Shown here one piece after another: positions 44,177-55,776 of a DNA stretch of 64,000 nucleotides. The number at the start of each line of letters is the position of its first letter. The first letter of the stretch is position 1. The stretch comes from Misgurnus anguillicaudatus. Lineage: Eukaryota > Chordata > Actinopteri > Cypriniformes > Cobitidae. The stretch lies in contig NC_073352.2 in NCBI RefSeq assembly GCF_027580225.2, positions 3,102,501 through 3,166,500 on the forward strand, written 5' to 3'. The position numbers and the translations under genes are program-made. The notes beneath the pieces were generated by a model that worked only from the letters and a program-made list of their open reading frames with translations, was not told the origin of the DNA and ran no database searches.

Positions 44177-45732
44177 TAGGGATGCACCGAAATGAAAATT
44201 CTTGGCCGAAACCGAAAACGAGGAAACCAAGGCCGAAAACCGAAAGCCGAAAAACCGAAATAAATTATGCCAATTATTAGTACTACCATTGCACTTATGG
44301 TATTATTGTGTGTAATAGAAATGGAGTCAACACACACAATTTGAGAAGAAAATTAAGCCAAACAGCATGTGGCATAAACAAACCCAACTTCTGTTATATA
44401 GGCTATCTGCCTCACATCTGGAAAAACCGGTGAGTAGGCTACTAGTTACACATCAGGTTGTTAAAAGTTAAACTGTTTGTTTAATTAATTCTTTGGTGCT
44501 GCTTGTTTGCCATGCAGTATGCATTTAAAAACTGAGATGTGCTAGTTGTGGTTTTGTTTTAACCTTAAATCTTACAAAATGCTGATAAAAAAATGATGGC
44601 ATTTTAATGCACGTTAAAACCCCGAATGGATCGAAGGCTCAGTCAAATATGAATATCTTCTTTATTTAGTCTGACATGTTTTTGTTTAGAAAGAAAATCA
44701 TATTTAGCCTACCTTCTCCGGCGAAACCCGTTTTTCTCATTAATACCAGCTGCAGAAAAAACTCTGCTCTGTTGTTATCCAGTAAGAACAACAAACGGAT
44801 CTAACAAATATATCTGAATTTAATATTATGTTACATTATTGCTGAGGGTGCAAAGTTACGAGCTTAATTAAACAACACTTCACAAAACGGAGCTATTGTT
44901 TGCCGTTACGGCATTTGCAGTTATCGGGTTCGTTATAACCATATCCACAGATAAAATAAATGTTCTCCGTTTCGCTTTCCATGTGTGTCTCGTCGTGTCG
45001 TTTTAACCACAAAATAAACTAGGCTAAGGAAGCTAACAAATCTCTCATGATGCACGCTGATGCGACGGCGGAGAAGCACGTCTAACACCCGGCATTAAAA
45101 CTCTAATCACTTAAATGAGTCTGCACTCTGAATTACCAAAACAATCAGAAATACACACATATTAATTTTCGTGTCTATTTTATATTAAAGTCTGTAAAAG
45201 ACCGTACAGGTGAAGTGAAAAAGGATTAAATAAGCAGTAGCCGTAATGCTGCGGTGGCGGATTAAAAACATTTGAATATTATTTTTCCCCATTCTAATTA
45301 TTATTGCAGATCGAATATTTGACCATTCGTGCACATCCCTAATTTTAAAAGCAATCATGTTAAATGTCTGTTATTCTGGAAGTAAATCTAAACGAATGTT
45401 TAGTCGGAGCTTGTGAAAACTGTACACAAATGCCCAGAGAAAATCCGCGGGTTTGGACACAAACATTACGGTCGTGGGCGGGAGTGGAACTCACAGGTTG
45501 CGGAGGTCCTGGTGAGAAATTCGGTGGACGCGGGTTTAAGAGAAATCTAGTCCACACCGCAGATATGTTACTTCAGACAAGCACGTGCAGATCGCGGTTT
45601 CTGTTTGCGTCATCACATTATTTCGGCCGTGTTTTTTCGGTGATAAAAGTCTTTCGGCCGAAAACCGAAAATCCACTTTTGGGACATTTTCGGCCAAAAA
45701 TTTTCGGTGGCCGAATATTCGGTGCATCCCTA
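44177..45732. mobile_element. hAT-type element with perfect 8 bp duplication
   Basis: The ends TAGGGATGCACCGAAA and TTCGGTGCATCCCTA are inverted repeats, and GGCCGAAA/TTTCGGCC words crowd the subterminal 80-100 bp on each side, the likely transposase-binding clusters. GTTTGAAC flanks both sides (44169-44176, 45733-45740). No transposase is encoded. A second hAT-type element (44608-45341) lies inside. A solo end of this family is at 13545-13613. Confidence 0.9.
44608..45341. mobile_element. Nested hAT-type element with clipped left end
   Basis: The right end reads GACCATTCGTGCACATCCCTA. The left end starts TGCACG..., as though the first eight bases (TAGGGATG) were lost. ATTTTAA precedes it (44601-44607) and ATTTTAAA follows it (45342-45349), consistent with an 8 bp duplication whose last base was removed with the end. 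The interior matches 20400-21117 in reverse, which supports it being a separate element. The left boundary is inference. Confidence 0.55.
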
Positions 45733-45949
45733 GTTTGAACTCTAGCACAGAGGCTTCATTTGCATGAGCGAAATTTTCAAATTACAATAGTTATCATCCG
45801 CCACATTTATCAACATGTGATAATTTGTACAATGACACTGGCAGCATATTAAAAAAACCTTAACCTTGTTGTAAGATGATATTTGTGTGTGGATCTGCAA
45901 CAAGTGTACAGTTTCACTGTTTTTACAATGAATAAAGTAAGCAATGTAT

Positions 45950-47544
45950 TAGAGCTGCATGATTAATCGTTAAAAGATCGTGATCTCGATTCAACCCCCC
46001 AAACGATCTTGATCCAGCGTTTCTACGATTCAGGTAATTATATTTTCAAGAAGGAAAGATGCAGTTCTCGCAACAACATGCAATCACTTTTTTCAACACG
46101 CAATCACTAACAGCTGCCGCGATGCATCTTGACGTCACATCGGGTATTGCGCAAGCCAGATGTGCTTTTGCTCATGTTCGCTCCACCGGTAGAGCGGATG
46201 CTTTCTCCGAGAATTTAGAAAAAAAGAAACAGAAACTAAATAGAATGATTGAGGCATGTCAATGTGCAGGTGTGTCTGACAAGAACCTGATGTTGTTTTA
46301 GTACCAAAAAGATGATCTTATTCCAGATCTTATCCCATCCGAACAGGTTTTAAGCACAGAGGCTGCATCCAAATAACCACACTTGCAATCTTTGCACTTG
46401 ACCACTTACATGAAGTTTTCTTGTTTTTGGCCCAAGTGTTTTAGTGGGCGTGAAGATCCCAAGCGTGCATGTAGAATTATTCACCTGATGGGAGACACTT
46501 AGCAACTGTAAAAATGTCATTCCAGGGAGTGGCAGCAATTAGGGTTGCCGCGGTGACAGAATTTTCCCACCGGTTAATTGGCGCATCACAAACCCGGTAA
46601 TCCCGGTATCACAGAGTGGAAGGGGCTTATAAATGCGCATGCAGAGGTGCACATTTTACTTTCACTTTTGAATTACGCAACTGTTTAAATGCAGTGCTTG
46701 TGTACGCTGCCTTAAATTGCGTATAAATTTGTGTGCAATGCGAGTGCAGCAGCTGGTTTAATGAAGTGCTTGAGTCAATGTGCGCAGGTAATTCTCACAG
46801 AACCCCCCAGTCCCAAGCAGAGCAACCGGCTACTTCTCCATAAAGCGCTGCTTTAATGATGAGTTTATTATTTTTCTTGATGAAAAACACAACAACAAAA
46901 CGATCTCACTTATATTAAACGTCATATATGTATATTATAACAAAAATGAGTAAGCGCGCGGCTTCTGCCATCGTCTGGTCAGTCAGCTCGCCTCGCACAC
47001 TGACAGAAATAAATGAAATCTGACACCGGCTGCTCTGTGACGTGACGCACGTTCAGCTCCGCTGAATTCAGGCAGCAGACACATTCAGTTCTTAGTGTGT
47101 TTGCTCTCTCTAACGAAACTAAACGATTTAATTACACGAATATATCAAAACGACGGTGAAAGACGGTGTCGCGGTGGGCAAGTGATCTAACCGATGAGAG
47201 GCTGAAGCACCGGTAATCACTGTTTCACCGACTATCGCGGCAAGCCTAACAGCAATTTGCACAAAAACGTATTCGCTTTTTATTTAGGCTACCTAAAATA
47301 TATATTTTTTAAAAGTTTTTCTTGAAATAAAATGAACACATAATCACTCTGAAATGAACATTTGCTGAACTTAAAGATTATCTACATTTATCTGAAACTT
47401 TCAGAAGCAGAATTCTTTGCACCTGTAAAACCTAATGTTAAGGGGTTGTAAATCTTTAAAATAAAAAAAGTTTCTTAGACTCATGATCTTCATTTTAAGC
47501 AAAAGAATCATGATTCTCATTTTATACAGAATCGTGCAGCTCTA
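45950..47544. mobile_element. hAT-type element (TAGAGCTGCATGATT ends)
   Basis: TAGAGCTGCATGATTAATCG begins at 45950, and CAGAATCGTGCAGCTCTA ends at 47544, inverted. The flanks are CAATGTAT (45942-45949) and CTATGTAT (47545-47552), 7 of 8 matching. Subterminal GATCGTGATCTCGATT and ATCATGATTCTCATT words repeat near the ends. An 80-codon frame at 46059-46301 has no recognisable domain. The element at 46540-47248 was inserted later. Confidence 0.75.
46540..47248. mobile_element. hAT-type MITE (TAGGGTTGCCGCGGTGA ends), copy 1, nested
   Basis: The left end TAGGGTTGCCGCGGTGACAG and the right end ACTATCGCGGCAAGCCTA are inverted repeats. The flanks are GCAGCAAT (46532-46539) and ACAGCAAT (47249-47256), 7 of 8 matching. 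A shorter relative is at 54147-54553, sharing both ends and internal blocks such as AACACAACAACAAAACGAT and GACGGTGTCGCGGTGGGCAAGTGATCTA. Confidence 0.85.
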
Positions 47545-47971
47545 CTATGTATGATAAAGAGGAATTCATGACTGAAGAAATGTAGTGCACTTAATGTGAG
47601 ATAGTGGTCTTACTTGCTCCATCTTTCTTTGTGGACAAATCTTTCAAGAGAACAACTTCTCATTTTTAATGCATTGCCTTATATTTTTCATTCACTGAAG
47701 TCTCTTCCTCATGTACTGAACACACCCTTCCTTTGGGTTGAAGAGATGCTTGCAAGCTATCTCTTCCTTTCCACTGTGTTGTTGTGTTTGAAAACCTGGC
47801 TTTCCATATAAGCCATGCAAAGTAGTATAGCATCAAATCAGCTAGGCAAGGCATACGTGGCTGCAGGTTCGGCTGGTTAATCCCTGCACACTATGGCAGT
47901 GCTGCAGGCAGACTAGGCAGACCTGCTAAAAGACTTGTTTGACAGCTGTTGATCTTCACTTGGTTAAGGAG

Positions 47972-50828
47972 TAGGGCTGGGTAAAAATATCGATTCATCA
48001 ATGCATTGCAATTATTTGTTTCTCAATTCAATATTGATTAATCAAATCCTATGAATCGATTCAGCCCACCGGCCAGTGGCGGCGCTGTGGGCAACACTCT
48101 AGTGAAAGTGTTCAGCGTTGTACAAGACGCGCTTTACCAAAACAGCATGATTTCGATTTACATTTCTATTTTTCTATTTAAAACAGAGCCCAATTGGTTG
48201 CTCATGGCGACCCAGGTCACTCACTTTAGTGACACCAGCCATTCCCCCACCCCCTTCACTTTAGTCAGTCGCTCAGTTCAGGTGGCGGCAGTCACGCGGT
48301 TTCTTCACAACATTTTTACACCTGACATTAAGACGCGCTTTGGTATAAGTGGACGAGAGAGACACATGACATTCCTGTTTACATTTGGTGTTTTTAACCC
48401 GTCTCTTTTGTCCACTTGCGAGTTGTTAACGCAACCGGAAGAAATGACGCGAGGCGGAGAAAGGACGCGTTTAAACTGGCGAGCTGTGTGGGAGTAGCTT
48501 CTTGTTTTGTTACTGAACATGCTCATTTCAAAGCAATTAATTAAATAAGCTTGCCCAACTTTACACCCTCGCTAAATAATTTTTTTTATAAAAGTTTAAA
48601 GTCCCGGCAGAACACTGTGGGTTCACGTCATAAAAACGTTGTGCAGTTCATTAAACATAAGCCTACATCAGTATGTTGTCAATAAAGCATTGTCATCTTA
48701 ACGTTAAGTTGCTTATTAATTTGTGAAGTACATAACTTACTATAAAGTTAATAAACAAAGACTTTTTTGTTTACTGTTTTGTACACTTATATCAGAATAA
48801 TTTTGAATAATAAAGTTTATTGTTAATTGTTAAACACACATGCCTATATAACATATCTTTGTCACGTAATTTTAAGTGTTTGAGCACCACATTTGTGAGT
48901 GATCATTGCAAAAAAAGTATTTATATATAGTATATTCTGTTAATGTATATAGTGTATTATATGTACAGTAGCCTACTGTAGTATGATATACTGTAGTATA
49001 TGTGAACTGTACTATAATATACACATAAAGAATATCGGCCGATATATCGTTATCAGTCTTTTTTTACTCCCTAATATGTGTATCGCCCCCCCAAAAAATG
49101 CATATCGGTCGGGCTCTAATTTAAAACGGCGTAATTCATTGTAGCGAGCGCTCTAGAGTTGTCACATATATGCTAATCGGCGTGTGACGTCATCACGCCA
49201 CAGTCTCTCAAAATCCTGTGGGAAACATTATAAAAATATCAGGGAACTACACTAACCTTTTCCACTGGTGGCACTTGCGCTACCAACTTTTTCAGTTACT
49301 GGCGCAAAATATGATTTGGTCGCACATATTTTTTTCAAGTTATATTAAGGCGCTCTGGTTAATAATGAACAATAATGAAACTGTATTGCATACAGATATG
49401 CTTTTTATTTTACTTGCCATCTTTTAAACCATATGCCGCCTTGTTTTCTTAAACGTTGCAGTCAGTGTTTCCCACAGATCTGAAATTTACTTCGTGGTGG
49501 TAACCGGTAAAAAGGGCAATCATTACCCACTGACAAATAATGGTCTACTATACATATGACGAAGAACTAATAATGTGTGACACAACACAATACTTTGATT
49601 TATTGAAAATTAATATTAATTTCACATTATATTTCATTAATCTAAACACTCCAAACTTTCTTTGCCATTAACAAAGCTGACACTGTTTGTCAAAGCACCA
49701 CGAAAACACTTACTGTTTTTGCACTGATATATGAAGCAATTAGACCCCTTTTATCAAACTCAATATAATACAATACTATGTATAGTATATTAATAGACAG
49801 TGCAGGTCTATAGATTATAAATGTGACTGATGTTATAATGGTAATAATTTCTATTAAATAGGCACTTTTACTGCTTCTGCTCTCTTTCTATTTCTCTCTT
49901 GCCGATTTAAAAAGCTTAATCCACTTATTATTTCAATAATATTATTCCACTTATTTTATTTTCAAATCTACTTGCTGTCCCGGTGACAAACTTTACATTG
50001 CTTTGCTCGTTTAGTGCAATGGGCTTGACATTAGCACTGCTTTTTTGCTACAATCTGTGCAAACTTAATATGGATATGGTTTTAGAAAATATATGGTTTA
50101 TTAATAATAAGATTATTAAAAACATGTGACAAAGAAAACGCAGCGCGTGGTCGTAACAAGAACCATCGCAATAGAAACCGAAGGCACGCTAAACTGCACT
50201 CGAGCTTTAGCGCGGTAGCGCTCATGGCCGTTTTCCGATCGACTCGGGTTATAAACTCAATATTAATCAGACTTGGGACCCAAAGTAATTAAACTAGGAC
50301 CTAACCGGACCCGACAGACCATTTAAAATATAAACCCGGAACCATACGGGTCCCGCGTCCTCAGTGAAGAAAGACCTCTGAAGAAACATGGAAGACACTG
50401 CGCTTGCGTCGCACCCAATTCATTGAGAAACAGCTGAGCACGCAAACGCACACTAGGGAGAGACACGACGTGCTTTCACGCAAAATGAAGCCAACGTGTT
50501 GATGGCTCAGAGCACGTTATAAAACGTATTCTTAAAATCCACATTTATGTTTTAATAAATGCTCTTAGTAAATCATAGCATATTGTCTAAAACATTAGGT
50601 AGCACATTTGCGACCCATTAAAAATTAGGGTCGCAACGGCAGTTCAAACGGTCACATATGCGACCATTTTGGTCGCAGTGTAGCTCCCTGAATATACTCA
50701 GGTACTCAATTACTTGTCTATTTACTTATTACTGAATCGATATCGAAGCAAATAAAACAATATTGAATTGAAACCTCAAGAATCGAAATTGAATAGAATT
50801 GTGAAATTCCTAACAATACCCTGCCCTA
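47972..50828. mobile_element. 2.9 kb hAT-type element, perfect 8 bp duplication
   Basis: TAGGGCTGGGTAAAAATATCGATTC begins at 47972 and AACAATACCCTGCCCTA ends at 50828. TTAAGGAG flanks both sides (47964-47971 and 50829-50836). ATCGATTC/GAATCGAT words mark both subterminal regions. The interior is a mosaic of other repeats: a hAT solo end ATATCGGTCGGGCTCTA at 49020-49118, a CCTGTGGGAAACA end at 49216-49228, and the element at 49240-50690. It therefore probably started much shorter. Confidence 0.85.
49240..50690. mobile_element. Element with CAGGGAACTACAC ends, possible 5 bp duplication
   Basis: CAGGGAACTACACTAACC...GGTGGCACTTGCGC at the left and GGTCGCAGTGTAGCTCCCTG at the right are inverted over the outer 13 bp. 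AATAT occurs on both sides (49235-49239, 50691-50695), which is 5 bp rather than the usual hAT 8; it could be chance in AT-rich DNA. Inside, CAGTGTTTCCCACAGATC at 49466 is the left end of another hAT family, and 50230-50400 resembles the CCCGA-rich interior of 2007-2991. Confidence 0.55.
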
Positions 50829-52093
50829 TTAAGGAGCTCCATCAGGCCACAGATCTCACCTTCTGTGCCACCATGCCTACGCCCATTGATATTGGCAAAC
50901 CTATGGCAGGCCTGGTCACAAAAAACTATCACTGCTATGTGTATGCAGGTGCAGAAGGGTAGCGTGGCTGCTTAAACATCTCATACAAGACCCCTCTTGG
51001 TGCCATCAGGGTGTGCCTCTGATAGACCCGCCACTTTCGGTGCTTCAGTAGATGGAGGCACCTGGCAACCTTCCGCCCCATCCTTTTATGCCTGCACAAC
51101 CATCTCCTGCCAGCTCTGTTTCAGGACACCAGACAGGTAGACAGGATGATACCTCTTTTCCGTCTATATGAAGCTTCTGCCAGGCACACTGCAATAGGTG
51201 CTAAACTCAGTAGTGAGTGATTACAGCATTTAGTTTGCCTCCCATCCTTCTTGATTCAACAGAAGTGTTGGCCCAGGGTGTCCAAACCCTACTAGACAAA
51301 GGGGCCATAAAACATGTTCCCCTGTCTCAGAGGGATTTGGGCATCTACAGATGGTACTTTATATTGCCTAAAAAGGCATGGGAACTGCATCCAATTAGAT
51401 CTAAAGGACACAAATCAAGATTTTGACAGAACACAGGTCATTTTTTTAGTTCGCTTTTTGGGATGAAACTGAACTTACCAATAGCAAATGCTTCCATTTG
51501 ACCTGGCCCCATCACCCCGCATCTTCACAAAATACGTAGGTGCAGCCCACTGCATCCCAGGGCATCAACATTTTGAATTATGACCAGCTAGTCATGGCCA
51601 GATCGGAGGAGCAAGTAACACAGCATTGAGATTTTACTTTCATAAAAATAAAATCCTGATAGTTTACTTACCTCTACCCAAGTTGTTTATGTCTTTATTT
51701 GTTTACTTGAGAAGAAATTAAGTTTTTTGAGGTTTTTCTCATTTTAAATCTTTAGACTTTTTTGGAACCCAACAGTTTACAGTTTCAATGCAGTTTAAAA
51801 ATGCAGTTTCAATGCAAATTGAAAGGGCTCTAAATAATCCCAACCGAGGCATAAGGATCTTATCTATCGAAATGATAAAAAGTACTTTTAAACCACAACT
51901 TCTCGTCTTTCAATAGCCATGTGACGCGCCAGTGTGACCTTACGTGTTTGCGTAAGCACGTCAAAAAACAAAAGTTATCATAGAGCCATGGGTAAAAGTT
52001 TTTAATGTTTTCCTTGTGAGATTGTTTAGCTCTCTGTGACATAAATAAATACACAAGGTGCTTAAAAGAGAGTTTGAGAAGCTGTATCTGTAG

Positions 52094-53940
52094 TAGGGAT
52101 GTACACGAGACTTGAGTACTCGAATACAACAGCAGTGATCAGTCATGAAAACGATGATTGTTTGGATCTAAAAATATATTTTTTTAAGAAAATTCTTTCT
52201 TTGCTTCTGATTGGTTATGCTGGCATTTCGGACAGAAACCTGAGATTTGATTGGTTAGCATTGCCAGAGGTTACGGTCCAGTCAAGACTGGAGCACAGCG
52301 GGAATGGCTTTGAACATGTGCAGCGATGTATGGTCTCACTTAAAAAAAAAAACTTGATGAAAATAAAGTCAAGTACTAGATGTGCTACCATCTTAAATTT
52401 AAACACAAAATGTCAGGTGACGCCGGACAGAAAAGTCAGACAACAATTAGAGATTTTGCTGTCAGACAGAAATGCGACACAGGCAGGGCAGAAAAGGTTG
52501 ACGCAGCTCATCACAGAAATGTCAGCTAAAGATTTACTGCCTAAAAGTTTTGTTGAAGGTGAAGGTTTCAAAAATTTAATAGGTTACATTGAGCCCCAAT
52601 ATACTGTCCCGTCGCCAAAACAATCACTGCAAGGATGGATGCTCTTTACAAAAATTATGCTTGTTCACTAAAGGAAAGCCTGTTGAAACCAGCGCAAGTG
52701 GCTATAACTACAGACGGATGGACCTCGCAAACCACCGATTCATATATAACGGTAACCTGTCATTACATATCTGAATGGGAAATGCAGAGCGAGGTTCTAG
52801 AGACACAACGTTTCAATGAAAGGCACACAGCTGTGAACATTGCCAGCTACCTAAAGATGCCACAGAAAGTTGGCTGTCAAGCTCCGAAAAGTGATCGCTT
52901 TTGTGCACGACAACGCAAATTCTCAAAGTGTTTGGGAATCATTGCTGTGTTTCGCACACACCCTGCAGCTAGCAATTTTAAAACTGTTATAGCTGCGAGT
53001 AGCCGTTTAGTATCACATTTTCATCACAGCACAGTTGCTACAGCCGCGCTTAGGCAGAAACAGCAACAGCAAAACATACCGAACCACAAGCTTATTCAGT
53101 ACTGTCGAACACGGTGGAATTCGGTGTGCGACATGTTTGAACGCCTTTTGTAACAGCGATGGGCTGTGTGTGCTGTTCTGTCCGATTGCAATGTTACAAA
53201 ACTTGCAGATCCAAGGACAATTGAACTGAAAGATGAGCACTGGCAAATTCTAGAAGAACTAACAAGTTCTGAAACTATGAAGTCTGCCACAACTACAAAG
53301 TGCAGTGAGACACATGTTTGCATTTCAATGGTCCATCCAATCACACACAGCCTCATCACCAGACACCTAAACACGTAGAGTGGTTCAGTGTCTGAATTTA
53401 AGACAGCCATAGCCACATCTCTGAAACGGCACATAGTTGTGGTTGCTGATGAGGATGCTGAGAAAGTGTATCTGCCTCTGATTGCAGCAGCCTTGGATCC
53501 AAGACACAAACATCTCAAGTTTCTTGAAACAGAGCTTTGGAAGAGAGTAAAAGGAAATCTAAAACAGCTTTGTGAAACAATCCCAAATCCTGTTAGACCC
53601 ATACAAAGTCATCCAGAATCAGCAACGGCACTCGACACTCTTTTCAGAGAGGATTACGGCACAAGTGATGTTTGTCCACATTACACCGAAATCGAAAACT
53701 ACTTCAGGGAGCCATGTATCTTTGTAAACCAGGATGCTTTGCTGTGGTGGAAAGTCAACGAGCCTCGTTTTGCAAAGCTAAGTATCCTTGCTCAGCGGTA
53801 CCTGGCTATTCCGGCAACATCCGTGCCAGCAGACCGCGTTTTTTCACCGCTGCTCTAATTGTAAATAGACTCCGCGCTCGACCCTACACCTGAGCATGTA
53901 GACCAACTGATTTTCTTGAATAAAAATATGTAGTCTTAAT
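52094..53940 (+). pseudogene. hAT transposase (BED-type) with several frame breaks
   Basis: A hAT-like left end TAGGGATGTACACGAG is at 52094. The coding remains follow in order: a decayed BED zinc finger around 52322-52420 (VW-x-H-x-KKK then CATIL); KRLTQLITEMSAKDLLP; the first catalytic Asp in AITTDGWTSQTTDSY (about 52704); the HDNA-type second Asp (about 52909, out of frame); TRWNSVCDMFERLL (53105); LDPRHKHLKFL (53497); and the C-terminal dimerisation block WWKVNEPRFAKLS, LAQRYLAIPATS and ADRVFS (53748-53845). A final PEHVDQLIFLNKN lies in another frame. Breaks occur near 52640, 52860-52960, 53151 (TAA), 53380 (TAG) and 53850. hAT enzymes excise by hairpin formation at the flanks and insert with 8 bp duplications. 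The right terminus is not found, so this copy is dead. Confidence 0.85.
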
Positions 53941-54084
53941 GTTAAGTTTTAGCTATGGTTAAAAATATAGCTACATGATGTTTTTTGTGTTAAGTTTAAG
54001 CAGCCCCATTAAATTATGCTAGCTCAATTTTATTTACGTTAACAGTCATTTCATTGAGAAGCACTGTTTATTCACAGCAAATGT

Positions 54085-54625
54085 GATGCTGCTGAAGTAG
54101 GAAAGTTGGCGGTCAAGTACCGAAAAATGATCGCATGTGTGGACGATAGGGTTGTTGCGGTGACAGAATTTTCCCACCGTGATGGGTTTATTAAAACACA
54201 ACAACAAAACGATCCCGCCTATATTAAACATCATATATGTATCTTATAACAAAAACGAGTAAGCACGCGGCTTCTGCCATCGTCTGCTCGCCGCAGTCTG
54301 ACAGGAATAAATGAAATCTGACACCCGCAGCCGCTGCTCTGTGATGACGCGCGTTCAGCTCCGCTGAATTCAGGCAGCAGACACATTCAGTTGTTTTTGC
54401 TCTCTCTAACGAAACTAAATTTTATTTTTTATTTAATTACAAGAAAATATCAAAACGATGGTGAAAGACGGTGTCGCGGTGGGCAAGTGATCTAGCCAGT
54501 GAGAGGCTGAAGCACCGGTAATCACCGGTTCACCGACTATCGCAACAAGCCTAGTGCACGACAACGCTGCTTACAGGGTTCTAACAAATTCTGTTTGGGA
54601 ATCATTGCCCTGTTTCGCACACAGT
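54085..54625 (+). pseudogene. Second fragment of the same hAT transposase, split by a MITE
   Basis: If the element at 54147-54553 and one duplication are ignored, the flanks form one open frame: EVGKLAVKYRKMIACV, then HDNAAYRVLTNSVWESLPCF, then AHT. This matches the second-catalytic-Asp region of the transposase copy at 52850-52975. The insertion point is at the VHD codons. Only about 45 residues remain, so this is a scrap of a second copy or a local duplication. Unlike its neighbour, the scrap itself has no frame break. Confidence 0.75.
54147..54553. mobile_element. hAT-type MITE, copy 2, nested in transposase fragment
   Basis: The ends TAGGGTTGTTGCGGTGACAG and ACTATCGCAACAAGCCTA match copy 1 at 46540-47248. 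The flanks are GTGGACGA (54139-54146) and GTGCACGA (54554-54561), 7 of 8 matching. The right flank keeps the ancestral V-H-D codons and the left one is mutated. It is shorter than copy 1 through an internal deletion just after the left terminal CCCACCG. Confidence 0.85.
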
Positions 54626-54851
54626 TAAATGTAATAAGATGCTCTGTTTTCCTGTTCTTTAATTTGTTATTTGTTGAATAAAAATAACATATAATAGAAA
54701 GTGCAATGTCTTTACTTCTACCCACAATAGCAAATGCAGAATCATTTAAGGAAATATAAATTTCTTCATTAATCTTTTGTCATTTACCAATACATGCTGT
54801 TGTTAGACTAAAGTAACAACTCAATAGAAAAATCACATTTTCGTTCATAAG

Positions 54852-55768
54852 TAGGGCTGGGTACCGAACGTCGATACTTTTATGGTATCGAACGAAAAAC
54901 TCCGATACTTTGAGTATCGAAAAATTATTTATCTTTCGGTGCCAAATTTCGATTCCAAGTTGTCTTACCAATAGAGTTAGCGCAAGTATGGCCGTGTTGT
55001 CTCCGTGAAAGGCACGTCAACCAAAAAGGCGCTTCTCCTAAAGTGACGAGAGGTTTCAATTTAAAGCACGCGCGCAGCCTGTGTCTCTGCTTGTTTTACT
55101 CGCGCCTGGTTCCGCATGGCAAGACTTCACGCGCGCGTCTCCCACAACAATCTCGACAAGGTTTTTAAACTTGACCCACGCGTGCAGCTTGTGTCTTTCA
55201 ATGCTTATGAAATACTCGCGCCTGTCTCTCCACATCGCAAAGCCTTCATGCCCTCACCTCCCAAAATGGACGATGCATTTAAACCCTTTTTTTTTACAGT
55301 ATATGGTTTAAACTTGACGCACACGCGCAGCCCAACACTGCTTACAAGCCTGACTCGTTATTTTAAACAAACTAAAATTTAACTGGTTTGCTAATTTCAC
55401 TTGAATGAAATGACATTGAACGCATTTTCTACTCATTTTAAAAATTCCAAATGTATTTAATATTTTCATAATTATGAAGTTGAGTATTACAAAAAACAAA
55501 CATGCATACAAATCTTCCCAGTAAAACTCAGTCACCCATTTAAATATTTTAACTTGTTGTCAAAGTTGCAGCTATAATGAACCCACTTATTTAAATACTG
55601 TTAGTCCAAGCTAAATACCATTTTACATTTCATTAAAATACAGCAGTGTTAATTATATTCTTAATTTCTTTATTTTTGTTTCCTTATTTTATCGTTAGGA
55701 ACCGGTACCGAAACTGAGGTATCAAAATTGGCACCGGATCAAAAGGTTTTAAACAATACCCAGCCCTA
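54852..55768. mobile_element. hAT-type element (TAGGGCTGGGTACCGAA), perfect 8 bp duplication
   Basis: The left end TAGGGCTGGGTACCGAACG and the right end AACAATACCCAGCCCTA are inverted. TTCATAAG flanks both sides (54844-54851, 55769-55776). Subterminal clusters GGTATCG/CGATAC (left) and GGAACCGGTACCGAAA (right) are typical. The interior near 55070-55320 holds diverged tandem copies of a segment containing CACGCGCGCAGC and TCGCGCCTG. No transposase. Confidence 0.9.
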
Positions 55769-55776
55769 TTCATAAG

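Larger units (their letters stand above)
47614..51640 (+). pseudogene. DIRS1-like gag and reverse-transcriptase relic, split by a hAT
   Basis: The gag-like part before the insertion reads WVEEMLASYLF, then GKAYVAAGSAG, SLHTMAVLQA and ADLLKDL with stops at two expected glutamine or alanine positions. It resumes after the insertion at 50829 as KELHQATDLTFCAT and IGKPMAGLVTK, matching the continuation of the fish DIRS1 gag domain. Frame 51217-51426 (LLDKGAIKHVPLSQ, YRWYFILPKKAWELHPI) is the start of the DIRS reverse transcriptase. 51490-51620 encodes, with frame changes, LAPSPRIFTKYVGAA and NILNY, then a damaged remnant of the YLDD-type catalytic box region. Ribonuclease H and recombinase are absent here; a minus-strand recombinase piece is at 30824-31680 and need not be from the same copy. 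Confidence 0.75.
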
